Assembly: GCA_050180485.1 (NCBI GenBank)
Contig: JBFXED010000009.1
Coordinates: forward strand, 1-64,000
Direction of reading: 5' to 3'
DNA length: 64,000 nucleotides
From: CADEGL01 sp050180485
GTDB lineage: Bacteria; Pseudomonadota; Alphaproteobacteria; CADEGL01
Below the pieces are notes generated by a model. The model worked only from the letters and a program-made list of their open reading frames with translations, was not told the DNA's origin and did not search any database. Numbering within the stretch: position 1 is the first letter of the stretch; each line of letters begins with the position of its first letter. Shown one piece after another: positions 16,575 to 24,626 of this stretch. Position numbers and translations under genes: made by a program.

Positions 16575-17366
16575 ATGCTAAACGCCGCCTACAACGCGAC
16601 ATTGAACCTGCCGGATATCCTGATCCTGGGCGCGGCCGCGCTCGTCTTCGGCGGGATCGGCGGCCTAATCAGCCTGCTCAGCTACAAGTTTTGGTTCCAA
16701 CGCTGGTCGAAGCACTCGACCTTCGAGGACCGGCTCGCGGAAACGGCGCATGACAGCTTCATCGCGATCATCGCGTTCGTCCTGGCCCTCTCGATCGCGA
16801 ACGAGTTCGACAACTATTCGAAGGCGAGGGAGATGGTGCGCCAGGAGGCGTTGGAGATTTCCCGCATTCAGCGCGAACTCGTCGCCATCGGCCCTTCGGC
16901 GGAAGACGCGCGGCGGGCCCTCAAGGCCTATGCGGAAAGCGTCGTGTCCGACGAATGGCCCAGCCTCGCGCGGCGACCCAGCAATCTTTCCCAGGTGACG
17001 CAAAGCCATTTAAACGAGCTGTGGCGTTCCATCCGCGCCGTGCAGCGCGCGCTGGGAGAACCCTCCGAGAACGTGCGTTTCGACCTCAGCGAATACATGA
17101 TGAATCTCGAAGAGGACCGCGAAAGCCGGCTGGGCGCCGCCAAGAACCTCATTCCGACCGTCTTCTGGACCACGATGATCCTGTTCGCGATCGGAGAAAG
17201 CTTTCTGAGCGGGCGCCGAAGCGTCAGGCGATTCGGAATCCAGATCAACGTCATGCACATGTCGGCGATCGGTCTTTTGATGGCGTTGATCCTGATTTTC
17301 GACAACCCGTTCCGGGGCCAGACGAGCGTCAATCCGCAAATCATCCTGGACGCCTTGAGGAAATAG
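16575..17366 (+). CDS. DUF4239-type membrane protein
   Basis: The 263-residue protein has two N-terminal transmembrane helices (about 14-37 and 59-75), a long soluble helical middle (about 78-190, rich in charged residues) and two C-terminal helices (about 193-210 and 222-242). The layout and the AETAHDSFIAIIAFVLALSIANEFDNY segment match the DUF4239 family, whose function is unknown. GAGAGGG precedes the ATG. No operon partner is evident. Confidence 0.7.
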   Translation: MLNAAYNATLNLPDILILGAAALVFGGIGGLISLLSYKFWFQRWSKHSTFEDRLAETAHDSFIAIIAFVLALSIANEFDNYSKAREMVRQEALEISRIQRELVAIGPSAEDARRALKAYAESVVSDEWPSLARRPSNLSQVTQSHLNELWRSIRAVQRALGEPSENVRFDLSEYMMNLEEDRESRLGAAKNLIPTVFWTTMILFAIGESFLSGRRSVRRFGIQINVMHMSAIGLLMALILIFDNPFRGQTSVNPQIILDALRK

Positions 17367-17443
17367 GCCGGCCAACGCGCCCATCCTGCTTGGATTCGGC
17401 TTTCGACCGCCTCTAACCTTGTCCGCCTGCCACCGGGGGAGCC

Positions 17444-18628
17444 ATGACGAACCGCGTGCCGCTGCTGTTCCTCTGCGTCGGGCATTTCCTCCACCACTAC
17501 GCCATGATGATCTTCCCGACCGCGGTGCTGGCCATCCATCGCGAATGGGGCGCCGGCTATGGCGAGACGCTGGCGCTGGGCACCGCGTCCTTCGTCGCGC
17601 TGGCCGTGGGCACGCTGCCGGCCGGATGGCTGGGCGACCGGGTGCCGCGCTCGCGCCTGATGCTGGTGTATTTCCTGGGCCTCGGCGTGGCCGCGATCCT
17701 GGCGGGCTTGGCCACCGGGCCGCTCGCGATGGTGGCCGCGCTCGCGCTGCTCGGCCTGTTCGCCGCGATCTATCACCCGGTCGGCATCGCCGCGATCGTG
17801 CAATTGACCGGCGGCAGCGGCCGGGCGCTCGCCGTCAACGGCGTGTTCGGCAATTGGGGCTTCGCGGGCGCGGTGCTGGTGACCGGCGTTGTCGCGGAAC
17901 TGTTCGGCTGGCGCTGGGCCTTCATCGCGCCGGGCGTTGCGTCCGTCGCGCTGGGCGTCATGGCCGCGCTGTTCATGGGCCGCGCCGCCGACGCGGTGAA
18001 GAAAGCCGCGCCCCGGCAGGGCACCGAGGCCACGGAATATCGCGGCGCGCAGTGGCGCGTGTTCGCCTTCGTGGCCTGCGCGGCGATCTTCGGCGGCTTC
18101 ATCTTCAACGGCGTGACGTCCGCCTTGCCGAAACTGTTCGAAGATCAGCTGGGCGAGGCGTGGGGCGGCGACCTGGCGCAGATCGGCATGATGGCGGCCA
18201 TCGTGTTCGCCATCGCTTCGCTCGCGCAATTGCCCGTGGGCGTTCTGCTCGACCGCGTGGGCGCGCGGCCCATAGCACTCACCTTGGTCGCGCTGCAGGT
18301 GCCGCTCCTCTACCTCGCGGGCCAGGCCTTCGGCCCCGCGCTCGCGGGCGTGTCGCTGGCCGCGCTCCTGCTCATCTTCGGCGAGATCCCGGTGACCGAC
18401 TGGCTGATCGGCCGCTACGTCTCAGGCCCCTGGCAATCGCGCGTGCTCGCGGTGAGCTACGTCGGCGCGCTCGGCGTCAGCGCCGCCGTGCTGCCCACGA
18501 TCGCGCTGCTCTACGAAATGACTGCGGGGTTCGGCACCATCTTCGCGCTGCTGGCCGCGTCGGCGGCGATTGTATGGCTCGCGGCCGTGTTCCTGCCGGC
18601 CTGGCGAAGCAGGGCGGTGGGCGCATAG
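17444..18628 (+). CDS. Major facilitator superfamily transporter
   Basis: The 394-residue protein has twelve hydrophobic segments typical of an MFS permease. GWLGDRVPRSRLM after helix 2 is the MFS cytoplasmic loop motif, and the second half repeats it as PVGVLLDRVGARP. A Ser/Lys/Glu-rich loop near residues 180-200 separates the halves. GGGGGAG lies before the ATG. The substrate is unknown; organic-acid or drug export are both possible. An internally deleted fragment of a closely related MFS gene lies 1 kb downstream at 19651-19755. Confidence 0.85.
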   Translation: MTNRVPLLFLCVGHFLHHYAMMIFPTAVLAIHREWGAGYGETLALGTASFVALAVGTLPAGWLGDRVPRSRLMLVYFLGLGVAAILAGLATGPLAMVAALALLGLFAAIYHPVGIAAIVQLTGGSGRALAVNGVFGNWGFAGAVLVTGVVAELFGWRWAFIAPGVASVALGVMAALFMGRAADAVKKAAPRQGTEATEYRGAQWRVFAFVACAAIFGGFIFNGVTSALPKLFEDQLGEAWGGDLAQIGMMAAIVFAIASLAQLPVGVLLDRVGARPIALTLVALQVPLLYLAGQAFGPALAGVSLAALLLIFGEIPVTDWLIGRYVSGPWQSRVLAVSYVGALGVSAAVLPTIALLYEMTAGFGTIFALLAASAAIVWLAAVFLPAWRSRAVGA

Positions 18629-18700
18629 CGAAAGCCGCTTTCCTGTGATCGCGGACACAGACGCGGGGAGCACGATCCCGTATCTCACGCCCGCGCCGCA
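18627..18700 (+). pseudogene. Degenerate copy of the DUF1330 3' end
   Basis: Starting at the MFS stop codon, the sequence reads in one frame SESRFPVIADTDAGSTIPYL, a clear relative of SESRFQLIDDTDVAGTISYL at the end of the DUF1330 gene (16299 onward). At the DNA level the first 14 bases are identical. No start codon or 5' part of the gene is present. It is a remnant of a duplicated or deleted gene. Confidence 0.65.
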
Positions 18701-18788
18701 GGACCATAATCTCGATACCCAACAACACGAACGTCACCATACCGGCGTAACGGGTGGCGCGGCCCATGACAGGAAAGGCGGACAAGCC

Positions 18789-19616
18789 ATGAATACGACC
18801 CCGAATCCGAACAAGGCGCTCTGGGAAAAAGGCGACTTCACGCGCATCGCCGCCAGCATGCGCGAGAGCGGCGAGGCGCTGGTCCAGTCGATCGGCGTCA
18901 AGGCCGGGCAGAAGGTGCTCGACCTCGGCTGCGGCGACGGCACCACGGCGCTGCCCTCGGCCAAGCTGGGCGCGGACGTCTTGGGCGTCGATATCGCGCG
19001 CAACTTGGTTGAGGCGGGCAACCGCCGCGCGCGGGAAAACGGCCTCGGCAATCTTCGCTTTCAGGAAGGCGACGCGACCAACCTGCAGGGCATCCCGGAC
19101 AAGAGCTTCGATCATGTCGTCAGCATCTTCGGCGCCATGTTCGCGCCGAAACCCTTCGACGTGGCGAAGGAGATGGTGCGCGTGACGCGGCCCGGCGGGC
19201 GCGTGGTGATGGGCAACTGGATTCCCAACGATCCGACACTGGTGGCCCAGATCCTCAAGACCAGCGCGGCCTATTCGCCGCCGCCCCCGGAAGGCTTCAT
19301 CAGCCCGATGAAGTGGGGTGTGGAGGCCGACGTGACCGAACGCTTCGCCGCCGCCGGCGTGCCGAAGGAGAACATCTCCTTCCTGAAGGACACCTACTGG
19401 TTCCGTTTCCCCGCCGCGCCGGCCGAACTGGTCGACACGTTCCGCCGCTATTACGGCCCGACCATGAACGCCTTCGAAGCCGCCGACAAAAATGGCCGCG
19501 CCGACGACCTGCGCCGTGAACTGGTCGCGCTGTTCGAGAGCCAGAACACCAGCAAGGACAAGAACGTCACCGCGATCCCGGCGACGTTTCTCAGGGTGAC
19601 GGTGGGGGTGGGGTAA
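18789..19616 (+). CDS. Class I SAM-dependent methyltransferase
   Basis: The 275-residue protein has SAM motif I VLDLGCGDGT (residues 43-52), the acidic end of strand 2 (LGVDIA), FQEGDATNLQG, and the post-core VTRPGGRVVMGNW. The closest resemblance is to UbiE/type 11 methyltransferases; the substrate is not evident. The ATG at 18789 begins MNTTPNPNKALWEKGDF, a start shared by several such proteins. Its last 151 codons are repeated at 20889-21344 with roughly 95% identity by eye, and most differences are at third codon positions. Confidence 0.85.
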   Translation: MNTTPNPNKALWEKGDFTRIAASMRESGEALVQSIGVKAGQKVLDLGCGDGTTALPSAKLGADVLGVDIARNLVEAGNRRARENGLGNLRFQEGDATNLQGIPDKSFDHVVSIFGAMFAPKPFDVAKEMVRVTRPGGRVVMGNWIPNDPTLVAQILKTSAAYSPPPPEGFISPMKWGVEADVTERFAAAGVPKENISFLKDTYWFRFPAAPAELVDTFRRYYGPTMNAFEAADKNGRADDLRRELVALFESQNTSKDKNVTAIPATFLRVTVGVG

Positions 19617-19650
19617 GTTAGCGCCGCACAGCTATGAATCAGGGCCTCGT

Positions 19651-19755
19651 CATCGCGGCCATCGTGCAATTGACCGGCGGCAGCGGTCGGGCGCTCGCCG
19701 TCTTCAACGGCGTGACGTCCGCCTTGCCCAAATTGGTTGAGGACAAACCGGGCAA
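19651..19755 (+). pseudogene. Internally deleted remnant of an MFS transporter gene
   Basis: The stretch encodes IAAIVQLTGGSGRALAV joined directly to FNGVTSALPKL. These are the two segments of the MFS protein at 17444 encoded near 17786-17836 and 18104-18136, so about 270 bases are missing. The junction lies next to an 11-bp repeat (TCAACGGCGTG, 17835 and 18105) present at both ends of the missing part. Upstream and downstream portions are lost. Confidence 0.7.
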
Positions 19756-19772
19756 TACCCGAGTAGGGCCGC

Positions 19773-20753
19773 CTATGAATGACGCAAGCGGGTCTGGGCG
19801 ACCAGATTTACAAGGTGCAACAGGATCTCGGATGACACCAAGGCCGTCGTCTGTGCCGGATTATCGAGCGGCGGGCAGAAGCAGACGATGTCGCCGCCGC
19901 AAATGTTAAGACCTCTGAACCGATCGAGCAGACCGAAGAACTCTCGCGACGTCATGCCGTTGACCTCCGGGTCGGCAACCGCCGGCGCATAAGATATGTC
20001 CAGGACATCGAGATCGACGCTGATATAGGTCGGACCATCCCCGACGATGCGACGCACTTCGTCAGCGACGAAAGGGATGCCCTTATCGACGACCTCGTCG
20101 AGCATGAATACGCGAAAGTGCTCGAGCGAGAAGTCGTCCTGATTGATGTCGCCAAGTGCGCCATGCAATCCGATTTGCACGGTCCGCTTGGGATCGATTA
20201 GCCCTTCCTCGACACCGATGCGGAACGCAGCACCCGCATGATGCGCCGTGCCGTTGACTGCCGGCCAGGAATCCGCATGGGCATCGAAATGGATCATGCC
20301 GATCGGGCCCTTGTGACGCGACTTGGTGCCGGCGATGCCGCGTAAAATCGGCGTCGTCACCGAATGGTCGCCGCCGACGGTAATCGGATCAATACCGCGT
20401 GCATGGAGATTACGGAAGAACACCTCGGCCTCGGCTGCGGCAAGGTCTGGATTGAGAATATTGGCAAGAGGAACGTCGCCGAGATCGTTGACGCGGCAGG
20501 CGGTGAACGGATTGAAGCGCGTAGTACGCAGCACTCGGTGATAAGCCTGCGAGCGGTTGCGCACGGCGCGCGGCGCCAAGTATTGCATACGCTCGATGGC
20601 ATTGCCGCCGCTATATGGAAATCCAAGCAACCCGATATCTGTATCATCGAAGTTCTGGCGATGCGGGCATCCGAGAAACGTCGGCACGCCATACCAATGC
20701 CAGTAGCGACCGGTTGTCTCGGCCAGTTCCTGAGGCGTCTTTTCGTTGGCCAT
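19773..20753 (-). CDS. Agmatinase/ureohydrolase-family protein
   Basis: The 326-residue protein carries all Mn-ligand motifs of the arginase/agmatinase superfamily: His130 (GGDHS), Asp157, His159 and Asp161 (HFDAHAD), and Asp247 and Asp249 (SVDLDVLD). Family members hydrolyse guanidino or amidino groups, releasing urea (agmatine, guanidinobutyrate, guanidinopropionate and similar). The usual PGTGxPE loop is replaced by APAVADPEVNG, so specificity is open. Codon use is noticeably less G+C-rich than in the flanking genes, and the gene sits between the two methyltransferase copies, so it was probably acquired. Confidence 0.85.
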   Translation of the reverse strand: MANEKTPQELAETTGRYWHWYGVPTFLGCPHRQNFDDTDIGLLGFPYSGGNAIERMQYLAPRAVRNRSQAYHRVLRTTRFNPFTACRVNDLGDVPLANILNPDLAAAEAEVFFRNLHARGIDPITVGGDHSVTTPILRGIAGTKSRHKGPIGMIHFDAHADSWPAVNGTAHHAGAAFRIGVEEGLIDPKRTVQIGLHGALGDINQDDFSLEHFRVFMLDEVVDKGIPFVADEVRRIVGDGPTYISVDLDVLDISYAPAVADPEVNGMTSREFFGLLDRFRGLNICGGDIVCFCPPLDNPAQTTALVSSEILLHLVNLVAQTRLRHS

Positions 20754-20806
20754 CGGTCCCCCGCTTTGTTTCTTCGGTCAAGTATTGTCTTTAATTTTTA
20801 TTACTC

Positions 20807-20869
20807 TCATTTCCCCACATTCAACTCAACCACATCCGCCATGTAATCTGCCAGCGTCTGGCGTTTGGT
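20807..20869 (-). pseudogene. Copy 1 of the cytochrome gene 3' end
   Basis: Read on the minus strand it encodes KRQTLADYMADVVELNVGK and a TGA stop, matching KRQTAADYMADVIEKNVGK at the end of the triheme cytochrome (24623). The similarity stops abruptly at both sides, 20 bp before the methyltransferase 3' copy begins. Confidence 0.7.
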
Positions 20870-20888
20870 GCGGCGGCGGTGTTTACCC

Positions 20889-21344
20889 GTGGCGAAGGAG
20901 ATGGTGCGCGTGACGCGGCCCGGCGGGCGCGTGGTGATGGGCAACTGGATTCCCAACGACCCGACGCTCGTGGCCCAGATCCTCAAGACCAGCGCGGCCT
21001 ATTCGCCGCCGCCCCCGGAAGGCTTCGTCAGCCCGATGAAGTGGGGTGTGGAGGCCGACGTGACCGAACGCTTCACCGCTGCCGGCGTGCCGAAGGAGAA
21101 CATCTCCTTCCTCAAGGACACCTACTGGTTCCGCTTCCCCGCCGCGCCAGCCGAACTGGTCGACACCTTCCGCCGCTATTACGGCCCGACCATGAACGCC
21201 TTCGAAGCCGCCGACAAAAACGGCCGCGCCGACGATTTGCGCCGTGAACTGGTCGCGCTGTTCGAGAGCCAGAACACGAGTAAGGACAAGAACGCCACCG
21301 CGATCCCGGCCACGTTCCTGCGGGTGACGGTGGGGGTGGAGTAG
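20889..21344 (+). pseudogene. Truncated second copy of the methyltransferase 3' end
   Basis: This 456-bp block aligns without gaps to 19161-19616, from codon 125 (VAKEMVRVTRPGGRV) to the stop. SAM motif I and the whole N-terminal half are absent, so it cannot be an active methyltransferase. An open frame could start at a TTG (20865), but no ribosome-binding site is seen. Differences from the intact gene (about 20 bases by eye) are mostly silent, so the copy may have been a working gene until recently, or gene conversion keeps it similar. Confidence 0.8.
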
Positions 21345-21553
21345 AGCAAGCGGTCAACGCGCCGAGCACACTATGGTGAAGCAGATTTAGCTGTGTTGAC
21401 CGCCATTGCTGTGCTGCACAAATGACATCAGGGTTCGAAACGATTTTTGTGCTGCTGGCTAAGCTGAAAGTGGCAGTGCGGACGATGGCGTTTTAATTGC
21501 CCGATAAGGCGCGAAAAGGTATTTATGTAAACGGTCAGTGCGAGAAAACATAA

Positions 21554-23620
21554 ATGGCAGCGAAGACAGGGGGCGGTGCGGCGACCGCATCTGGTGTTGG
21601 CTATCAATCCCAGGTAGGTGCCTATTTTTTAGCATCGATAATTTGCCAATTTCCGAATCATATATTTGAAAGTCATGACGTAGTTTCGATCAGTTTCGAA
21701 ACAAAAAATAATATTGATGACATCAATTTAAAATTGAAAAACAGTTCATCCATTTTTTTTCAGGTAAAACGCAAGATTAGCTTCTCCTTAACTGACTATT
21801 CGGAATTAACCTCGGTCATTCGGCAATTTTGTAGAGAGCACATGGCCGAGCCGAATGATAATTCCAAGTTTTTCCTGATAACCACAAGTGACTCATCTCG
21901 CAAAATCACTGGAGATATGCGTGCAGCGCTTAAGGCCTTTCGCAGTAGCTCCGTTGCTGATTTCGAGCGAGATCAATCTAAGGCTATTGTCGAAATCATT
22001 CATGAGCTTTCAGAGGCCATTAATAAATTTCTCGGCGATAGGAAGAAGGACTTCAACAGCCACGATATTATAAGAAAAATTTTCATAGAAACTTTGGATC
22101 TTCAGGCTGGCTCATGTTTAGAGCAGGCCATCATATTAAATTTACATTCTCACGTGTTTTTAAGCCCGAGCTTGTTTTGGAGTAAGCTAATAGATGATTG
22201 CATAAGGTTTTGTGCGGAAAGAAAAACTCTACTCTCTGAGTATGTGAACACAAATTACGGGAAATTTTTGGGTAAAGCTGAGGAGCGTAGCGTTGATTTC
22301 GACGAAAAAGAGTTTTTCAAGATTGAATTTAAGGACTTTGAGTTTCCTGTGGGCCGAGAAGTCGTTCTCGGCATTCCGCCGCCCGAGCTTATAAAGTCAG
22401 GCAAGGAAAAACTAACAATCCTCGAGTTTTATCGATTTGACGACAATTGCGAAGAGCGAATTGTGTTTCGCGATGGAAAGTGCGTGTTGAAAAATGGACT
22501 CGAATTTGAGGTCATAAGGCGCACAGCTACCTATGCTGGGATGACCCGCTATTTAGCTGCGAATAGTAGCGTGGTTGAGAATAAAGATGTGGTGTTAATG
22601 GGTATTAATAGTGAGAAAAATTATGAAGAGGGGATATGTGCTGAACGACATAGGGCGATTTTAAGAGAGGCTATTTTATCAAACGAAGAAATTTTGAAAT
22701 GCGTACATTGCGCAAAGCCTGTTAGCTCTCAAAACGCCGACATAATTGAAATTACCGGCGGCTCAAAGGTCCAGGTGGGCATTTCTCATCCCGACTGTTT
22801 GCGCCCCTTAGATAGATTGATAGGCACTCTAAAAAGCGAGTTTTTTGAAAGTTACGACTATCTTCGCAATTTTGACGGCAACGAGTGGTTTAAAGCGGCG
22901 CAGCGCGGTCAGGGCGTTTTTTCTAGTCAGGGCGTTTTTCAGTCGAAAACCGTCGTAATTGGGTGGGGTGGGCGAGAATCTAGGGTTTCTCCTGGTGACT
23001 TCCTTGTGGAATGCGTTTTGGAAACTGGTGAAAGTGAATTTTGCTTTCAGCGAGGGAAAATACATCGCTTTACAAAACCCGATGCAGAACAATTTTCTTC
23101 TCAACTCGGCCATCACGTGAGCGAAGCAGAGCAGAGGCAAGACCCTCTTTGTTATAGCGATCAAAGCAAAGCCTTTGGCCCTCGATCACTTTTGTTAAAG
23201 GAGATTGGCGTAGGCGAGAAGCTTAGAAAAATTTCTAAGGTTCGAATCGCGAAGTTCCAGCGCAGCGTTGCCGAACGCTATTCCTATTTTGAAAATTGGT
23301 ATGCGCCTCTCATTTTTCTTCGAGATTCCGATAATCTAATTTTTTCTTTTGGGGGGAGTATTCCACTGCTCACAAATCCGCTTGAGCTAAGTAAGTACCT
23401 GGAGAATTGGAGCTCAGGAGGGGTGGAAATTCCCGATTACGAAGTAATGATTTTGAAAACGGATGCGGAGTTTGATGATTTTGCAGCTGAGGCAGAGGCT
23501 GGCCACCAAAATTTAATCGTAAATCCGCTGGTTAATCCCGATGGAACACCGGAGTTTATTGCTGGAACCATGATCCGTTCCGTGGCGCAGTTGATCGCGG
23601 ACAAAGGTATTAGTCAGTAG
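21554..23620 (+). CDS. Putative defence protein: restriction-endonuclease-like N-terminus plus Zn-type cluster, A+T-rich
   Basis: The 688-residue protein has no close family that I can name. The N-terminus has GVGYQSQVGAYFLASII (14-30), then Asp55/Asp56 and FFQVKRK with Gln70 and Lys72. This is the D-x(n)-(E/Q)xK order and G-YQ opening of PD-(D/E)xK nucleases of the DUF4297/Cap4-like type, used as phage-defence effectors. In the middle, Cys383-x2-Cys386-x25-His412-x2-Cys415 looks like a treble-clef zinc site. The C-terminal 270 residues are soluble and unassigned. Base composition and codon use are strikingly A+T-rich compared with every neighbour, which indicates recent transfer. It stands alone on the plus strand between duplicated gene fragments. 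Nuclease and defence roles are inference. Confidence 0.6.
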   Translation: MAAKTGGGAATASGVGYQSQVGAYFLASIICQFPNHIFESHDVVSISFETKNNIDDINLKLKNSSSIFFQVKRKISFSLTDYSELTSVIRQFCREHMAEPNDNSKFFLITTSDSSRKITGDMRAALKAFRSSSVADFERDQSKAIVEIIHELSEAINKFLGDRKKDFNSHDIIRKIFIETLDLQAGSCLEQAIILNLHSHVFLSPSLFWSKLIDDCIRFCAERKTLLSEYVNTNYGKFLGKAEERSVDFDEKEFFKIEFKDFEFPVGREVVLGIPPPELIKSGKEKLTILEFYRFDDNCEERIVFRDGKCVLKNGLEFEVIRRTATYAGMTRYLAANSSVVENKDVVLMGINSEKNYEEGICAERHRAILREAILSNEEILKCVHCAKPVSSQNADIIEITGGSKVQVGISHPDCLRPLDRLIGTLKSEFFESYDYLRNFDGNEWFKAAQRGQGVFSSQGVFQSKTVVIGWGGRESRVSPGDFLVECVLETGESEFCFQRGKIHRFTKPDAEQFSSQLGHHVSEAEQRQDPLCYSDQSKAFGPRSLLLKEIGVGEKLRKISKVRIAKFQRSVAERYSYFENWYAPLIFLRDSDNLIFSFGGSIPLLTNPLELSKYLENWSSGGVEIPDYEVMILKTDAEFDDFAAEAEAGHQNLIVNPLVNPDGTPEFIAGTMIRSVAQLIADKGISQ

Positions 23621-23622
23621 AT

Positions 23623-23744
23623 TCACTTCCCCACATTTTTCTCCACCACATCCGCCATGTAGTCCGCCGCCGTCTGGCGCTTCGCGGCCGCCGCGGCGTT
23701 CACCTGTTGCAGCACGTCGGGCGGGAGGGCGACGGGGGCGATGA
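23623..23744 (-). pseudogene. Copy 2 of the cytochrome gene 3' end
   Basis: On the minus strand it encodes LIAPVALPPDVLQQVNAAAA then KRQTAADYMADVVEKNVGK and a TGA, nearly identical to the last 40 codons of the triheme cytochrome gene (24623-24744). It starts three bases after the stop of the A+T-rich gene. No upstream part of the gene is present. Confidence 0.75.
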
Positions 23745-23777
23745 GCGCGGGTACGGCGGTGCATGGCGAATGATTTG

Positions 23778-24626
23778 TCAGAAGCCATAAAGCGCGCGCG
23801 CATTATCGCGCATGAGTTTGGCCTGCAACGCGGCATCGTCCGTCCAACGCGGCACGAGGTCGAGCAGCACGGCATCGTCGGGCATGGTGTCTCGCGGTTT
23901 CGGATGCGGCCAGTTCGTGCCCCAGACACAGCGTTCCGGCGCCTCGCGCAGCAGGGTCCGCGCGAGAGGCGCTACATCGGAGTAGGGATAGCCCTCGTCG
24001 GTAATCATGTAGGCGCCCGACAGCTTGACCCAGGTGCGGCCTTCGCCCAGGAGGCGGCGCATGGTCTCGACCGCGGGCGATTCGAGGCCCACCGAAACCG
24101 GCATGAAACCCATGTGGTCGATCACGATGTCCACGGGAAGCGCGCGCAAACGCGGCGCCAATTCGGGCAGCGTGCGCGCGTCGAGAAGAAACTGAAGGTG
24201 CCAGCCGTAAGGCGCCAAGCGCTTGGCCAAGGGCTCCATCGCCTCCAGCGGCACGCCGCCCTTGAACAACAGATTGAGCCGCACGCCGCGAAAGCCGATG
24301 CGATCCAGCCGCTTCAATTCCGCTTCCTCGATCTCCGGCCCGAAGACGGCCACGCCGCGCGCCCCCAGCTGCTCGACCGCGTCCGCCGTGCAGGAATTAT
24401 CCATGCCATAGAGGCTTGGTTGGACAACGACACATTGCGCGATGCCAAGTACTTTCATCACCCGACGGTAATCCGGGATGAGTCCTTCGGGCGCGGAAAA
24501 ACTGCGGTTGGCTTGGAGCGGATATCGCGCGTAGGGCCCCAAGATATGAATGTGGCAATCGATCGTGCCGTCCGGCGCGCGAAAGCGCGGCGGTTCCTTC
24601 GGGAACGGTGCCTCGGGTTCGCTCAT
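23778..24626 (-). CDS. Amidohydrolase-2 family (TIM-barrel) hydrolase
   Basis: The 282-residue protein begins the barrel with TIDCHIHILG (His25, His27, the HxH metal site), continues with GFRGVRLNLLF and VIDHMGFMPV, and ends strand 8 with WGTNWPHP. It belongs with the 2-pyrone-4,6-dicarboxylate-lactonase/L-fucono-lactonase group, which opens lactone or related rings. The ATG overlaps the cytochrome stop by four bases, so it is translationally coupled to an exported c-type cytochrome. The substrate is unknown; a lactone produced by a periplasmic dehydrogenase would fit. Confidence 0.82.
   Translation of the reverse strand: MSEPEAPFPKEPPRFRAPDGTIDCHIHILGPYARYPLQANRSFSAPEGLIPDYRRVMKVLGIAQCVVVQPSLYGMDNSCTADAVEQLGARGVAVFGPEIEEAELKRLDRIGFRGVRLNLLFKGGVPLEAMEPLAKRLAPYGWHLQFLLDARTLPELAPRLRALPVDIVIDHMGFMPVSVGLESPAVETMRRLLGEGRTWVKLSGAYMITDEGYPYSDVAPLARTLLREAPERCVWGTNWPHPKPRDTMPDDAVLLDLVPRWTDDAALQAKLMRDNARALYGF

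Noticed and set aside
20865..21344. Second methyltransferase as a functional gene from a TTG start
   Set aside because: It lacks SAM motif I and the whole N-terminal half, and no ribosome-binding site precedes the TTG; scored as a truncated copy.
21390..21430. Sigma-70 promoter (TTGACC at 21396) for the A+T-rich gene
   Set aside because: No acceptable -10 box lies at the right spacing; several A+T-rich hexamers closer to the gene are equally possible.
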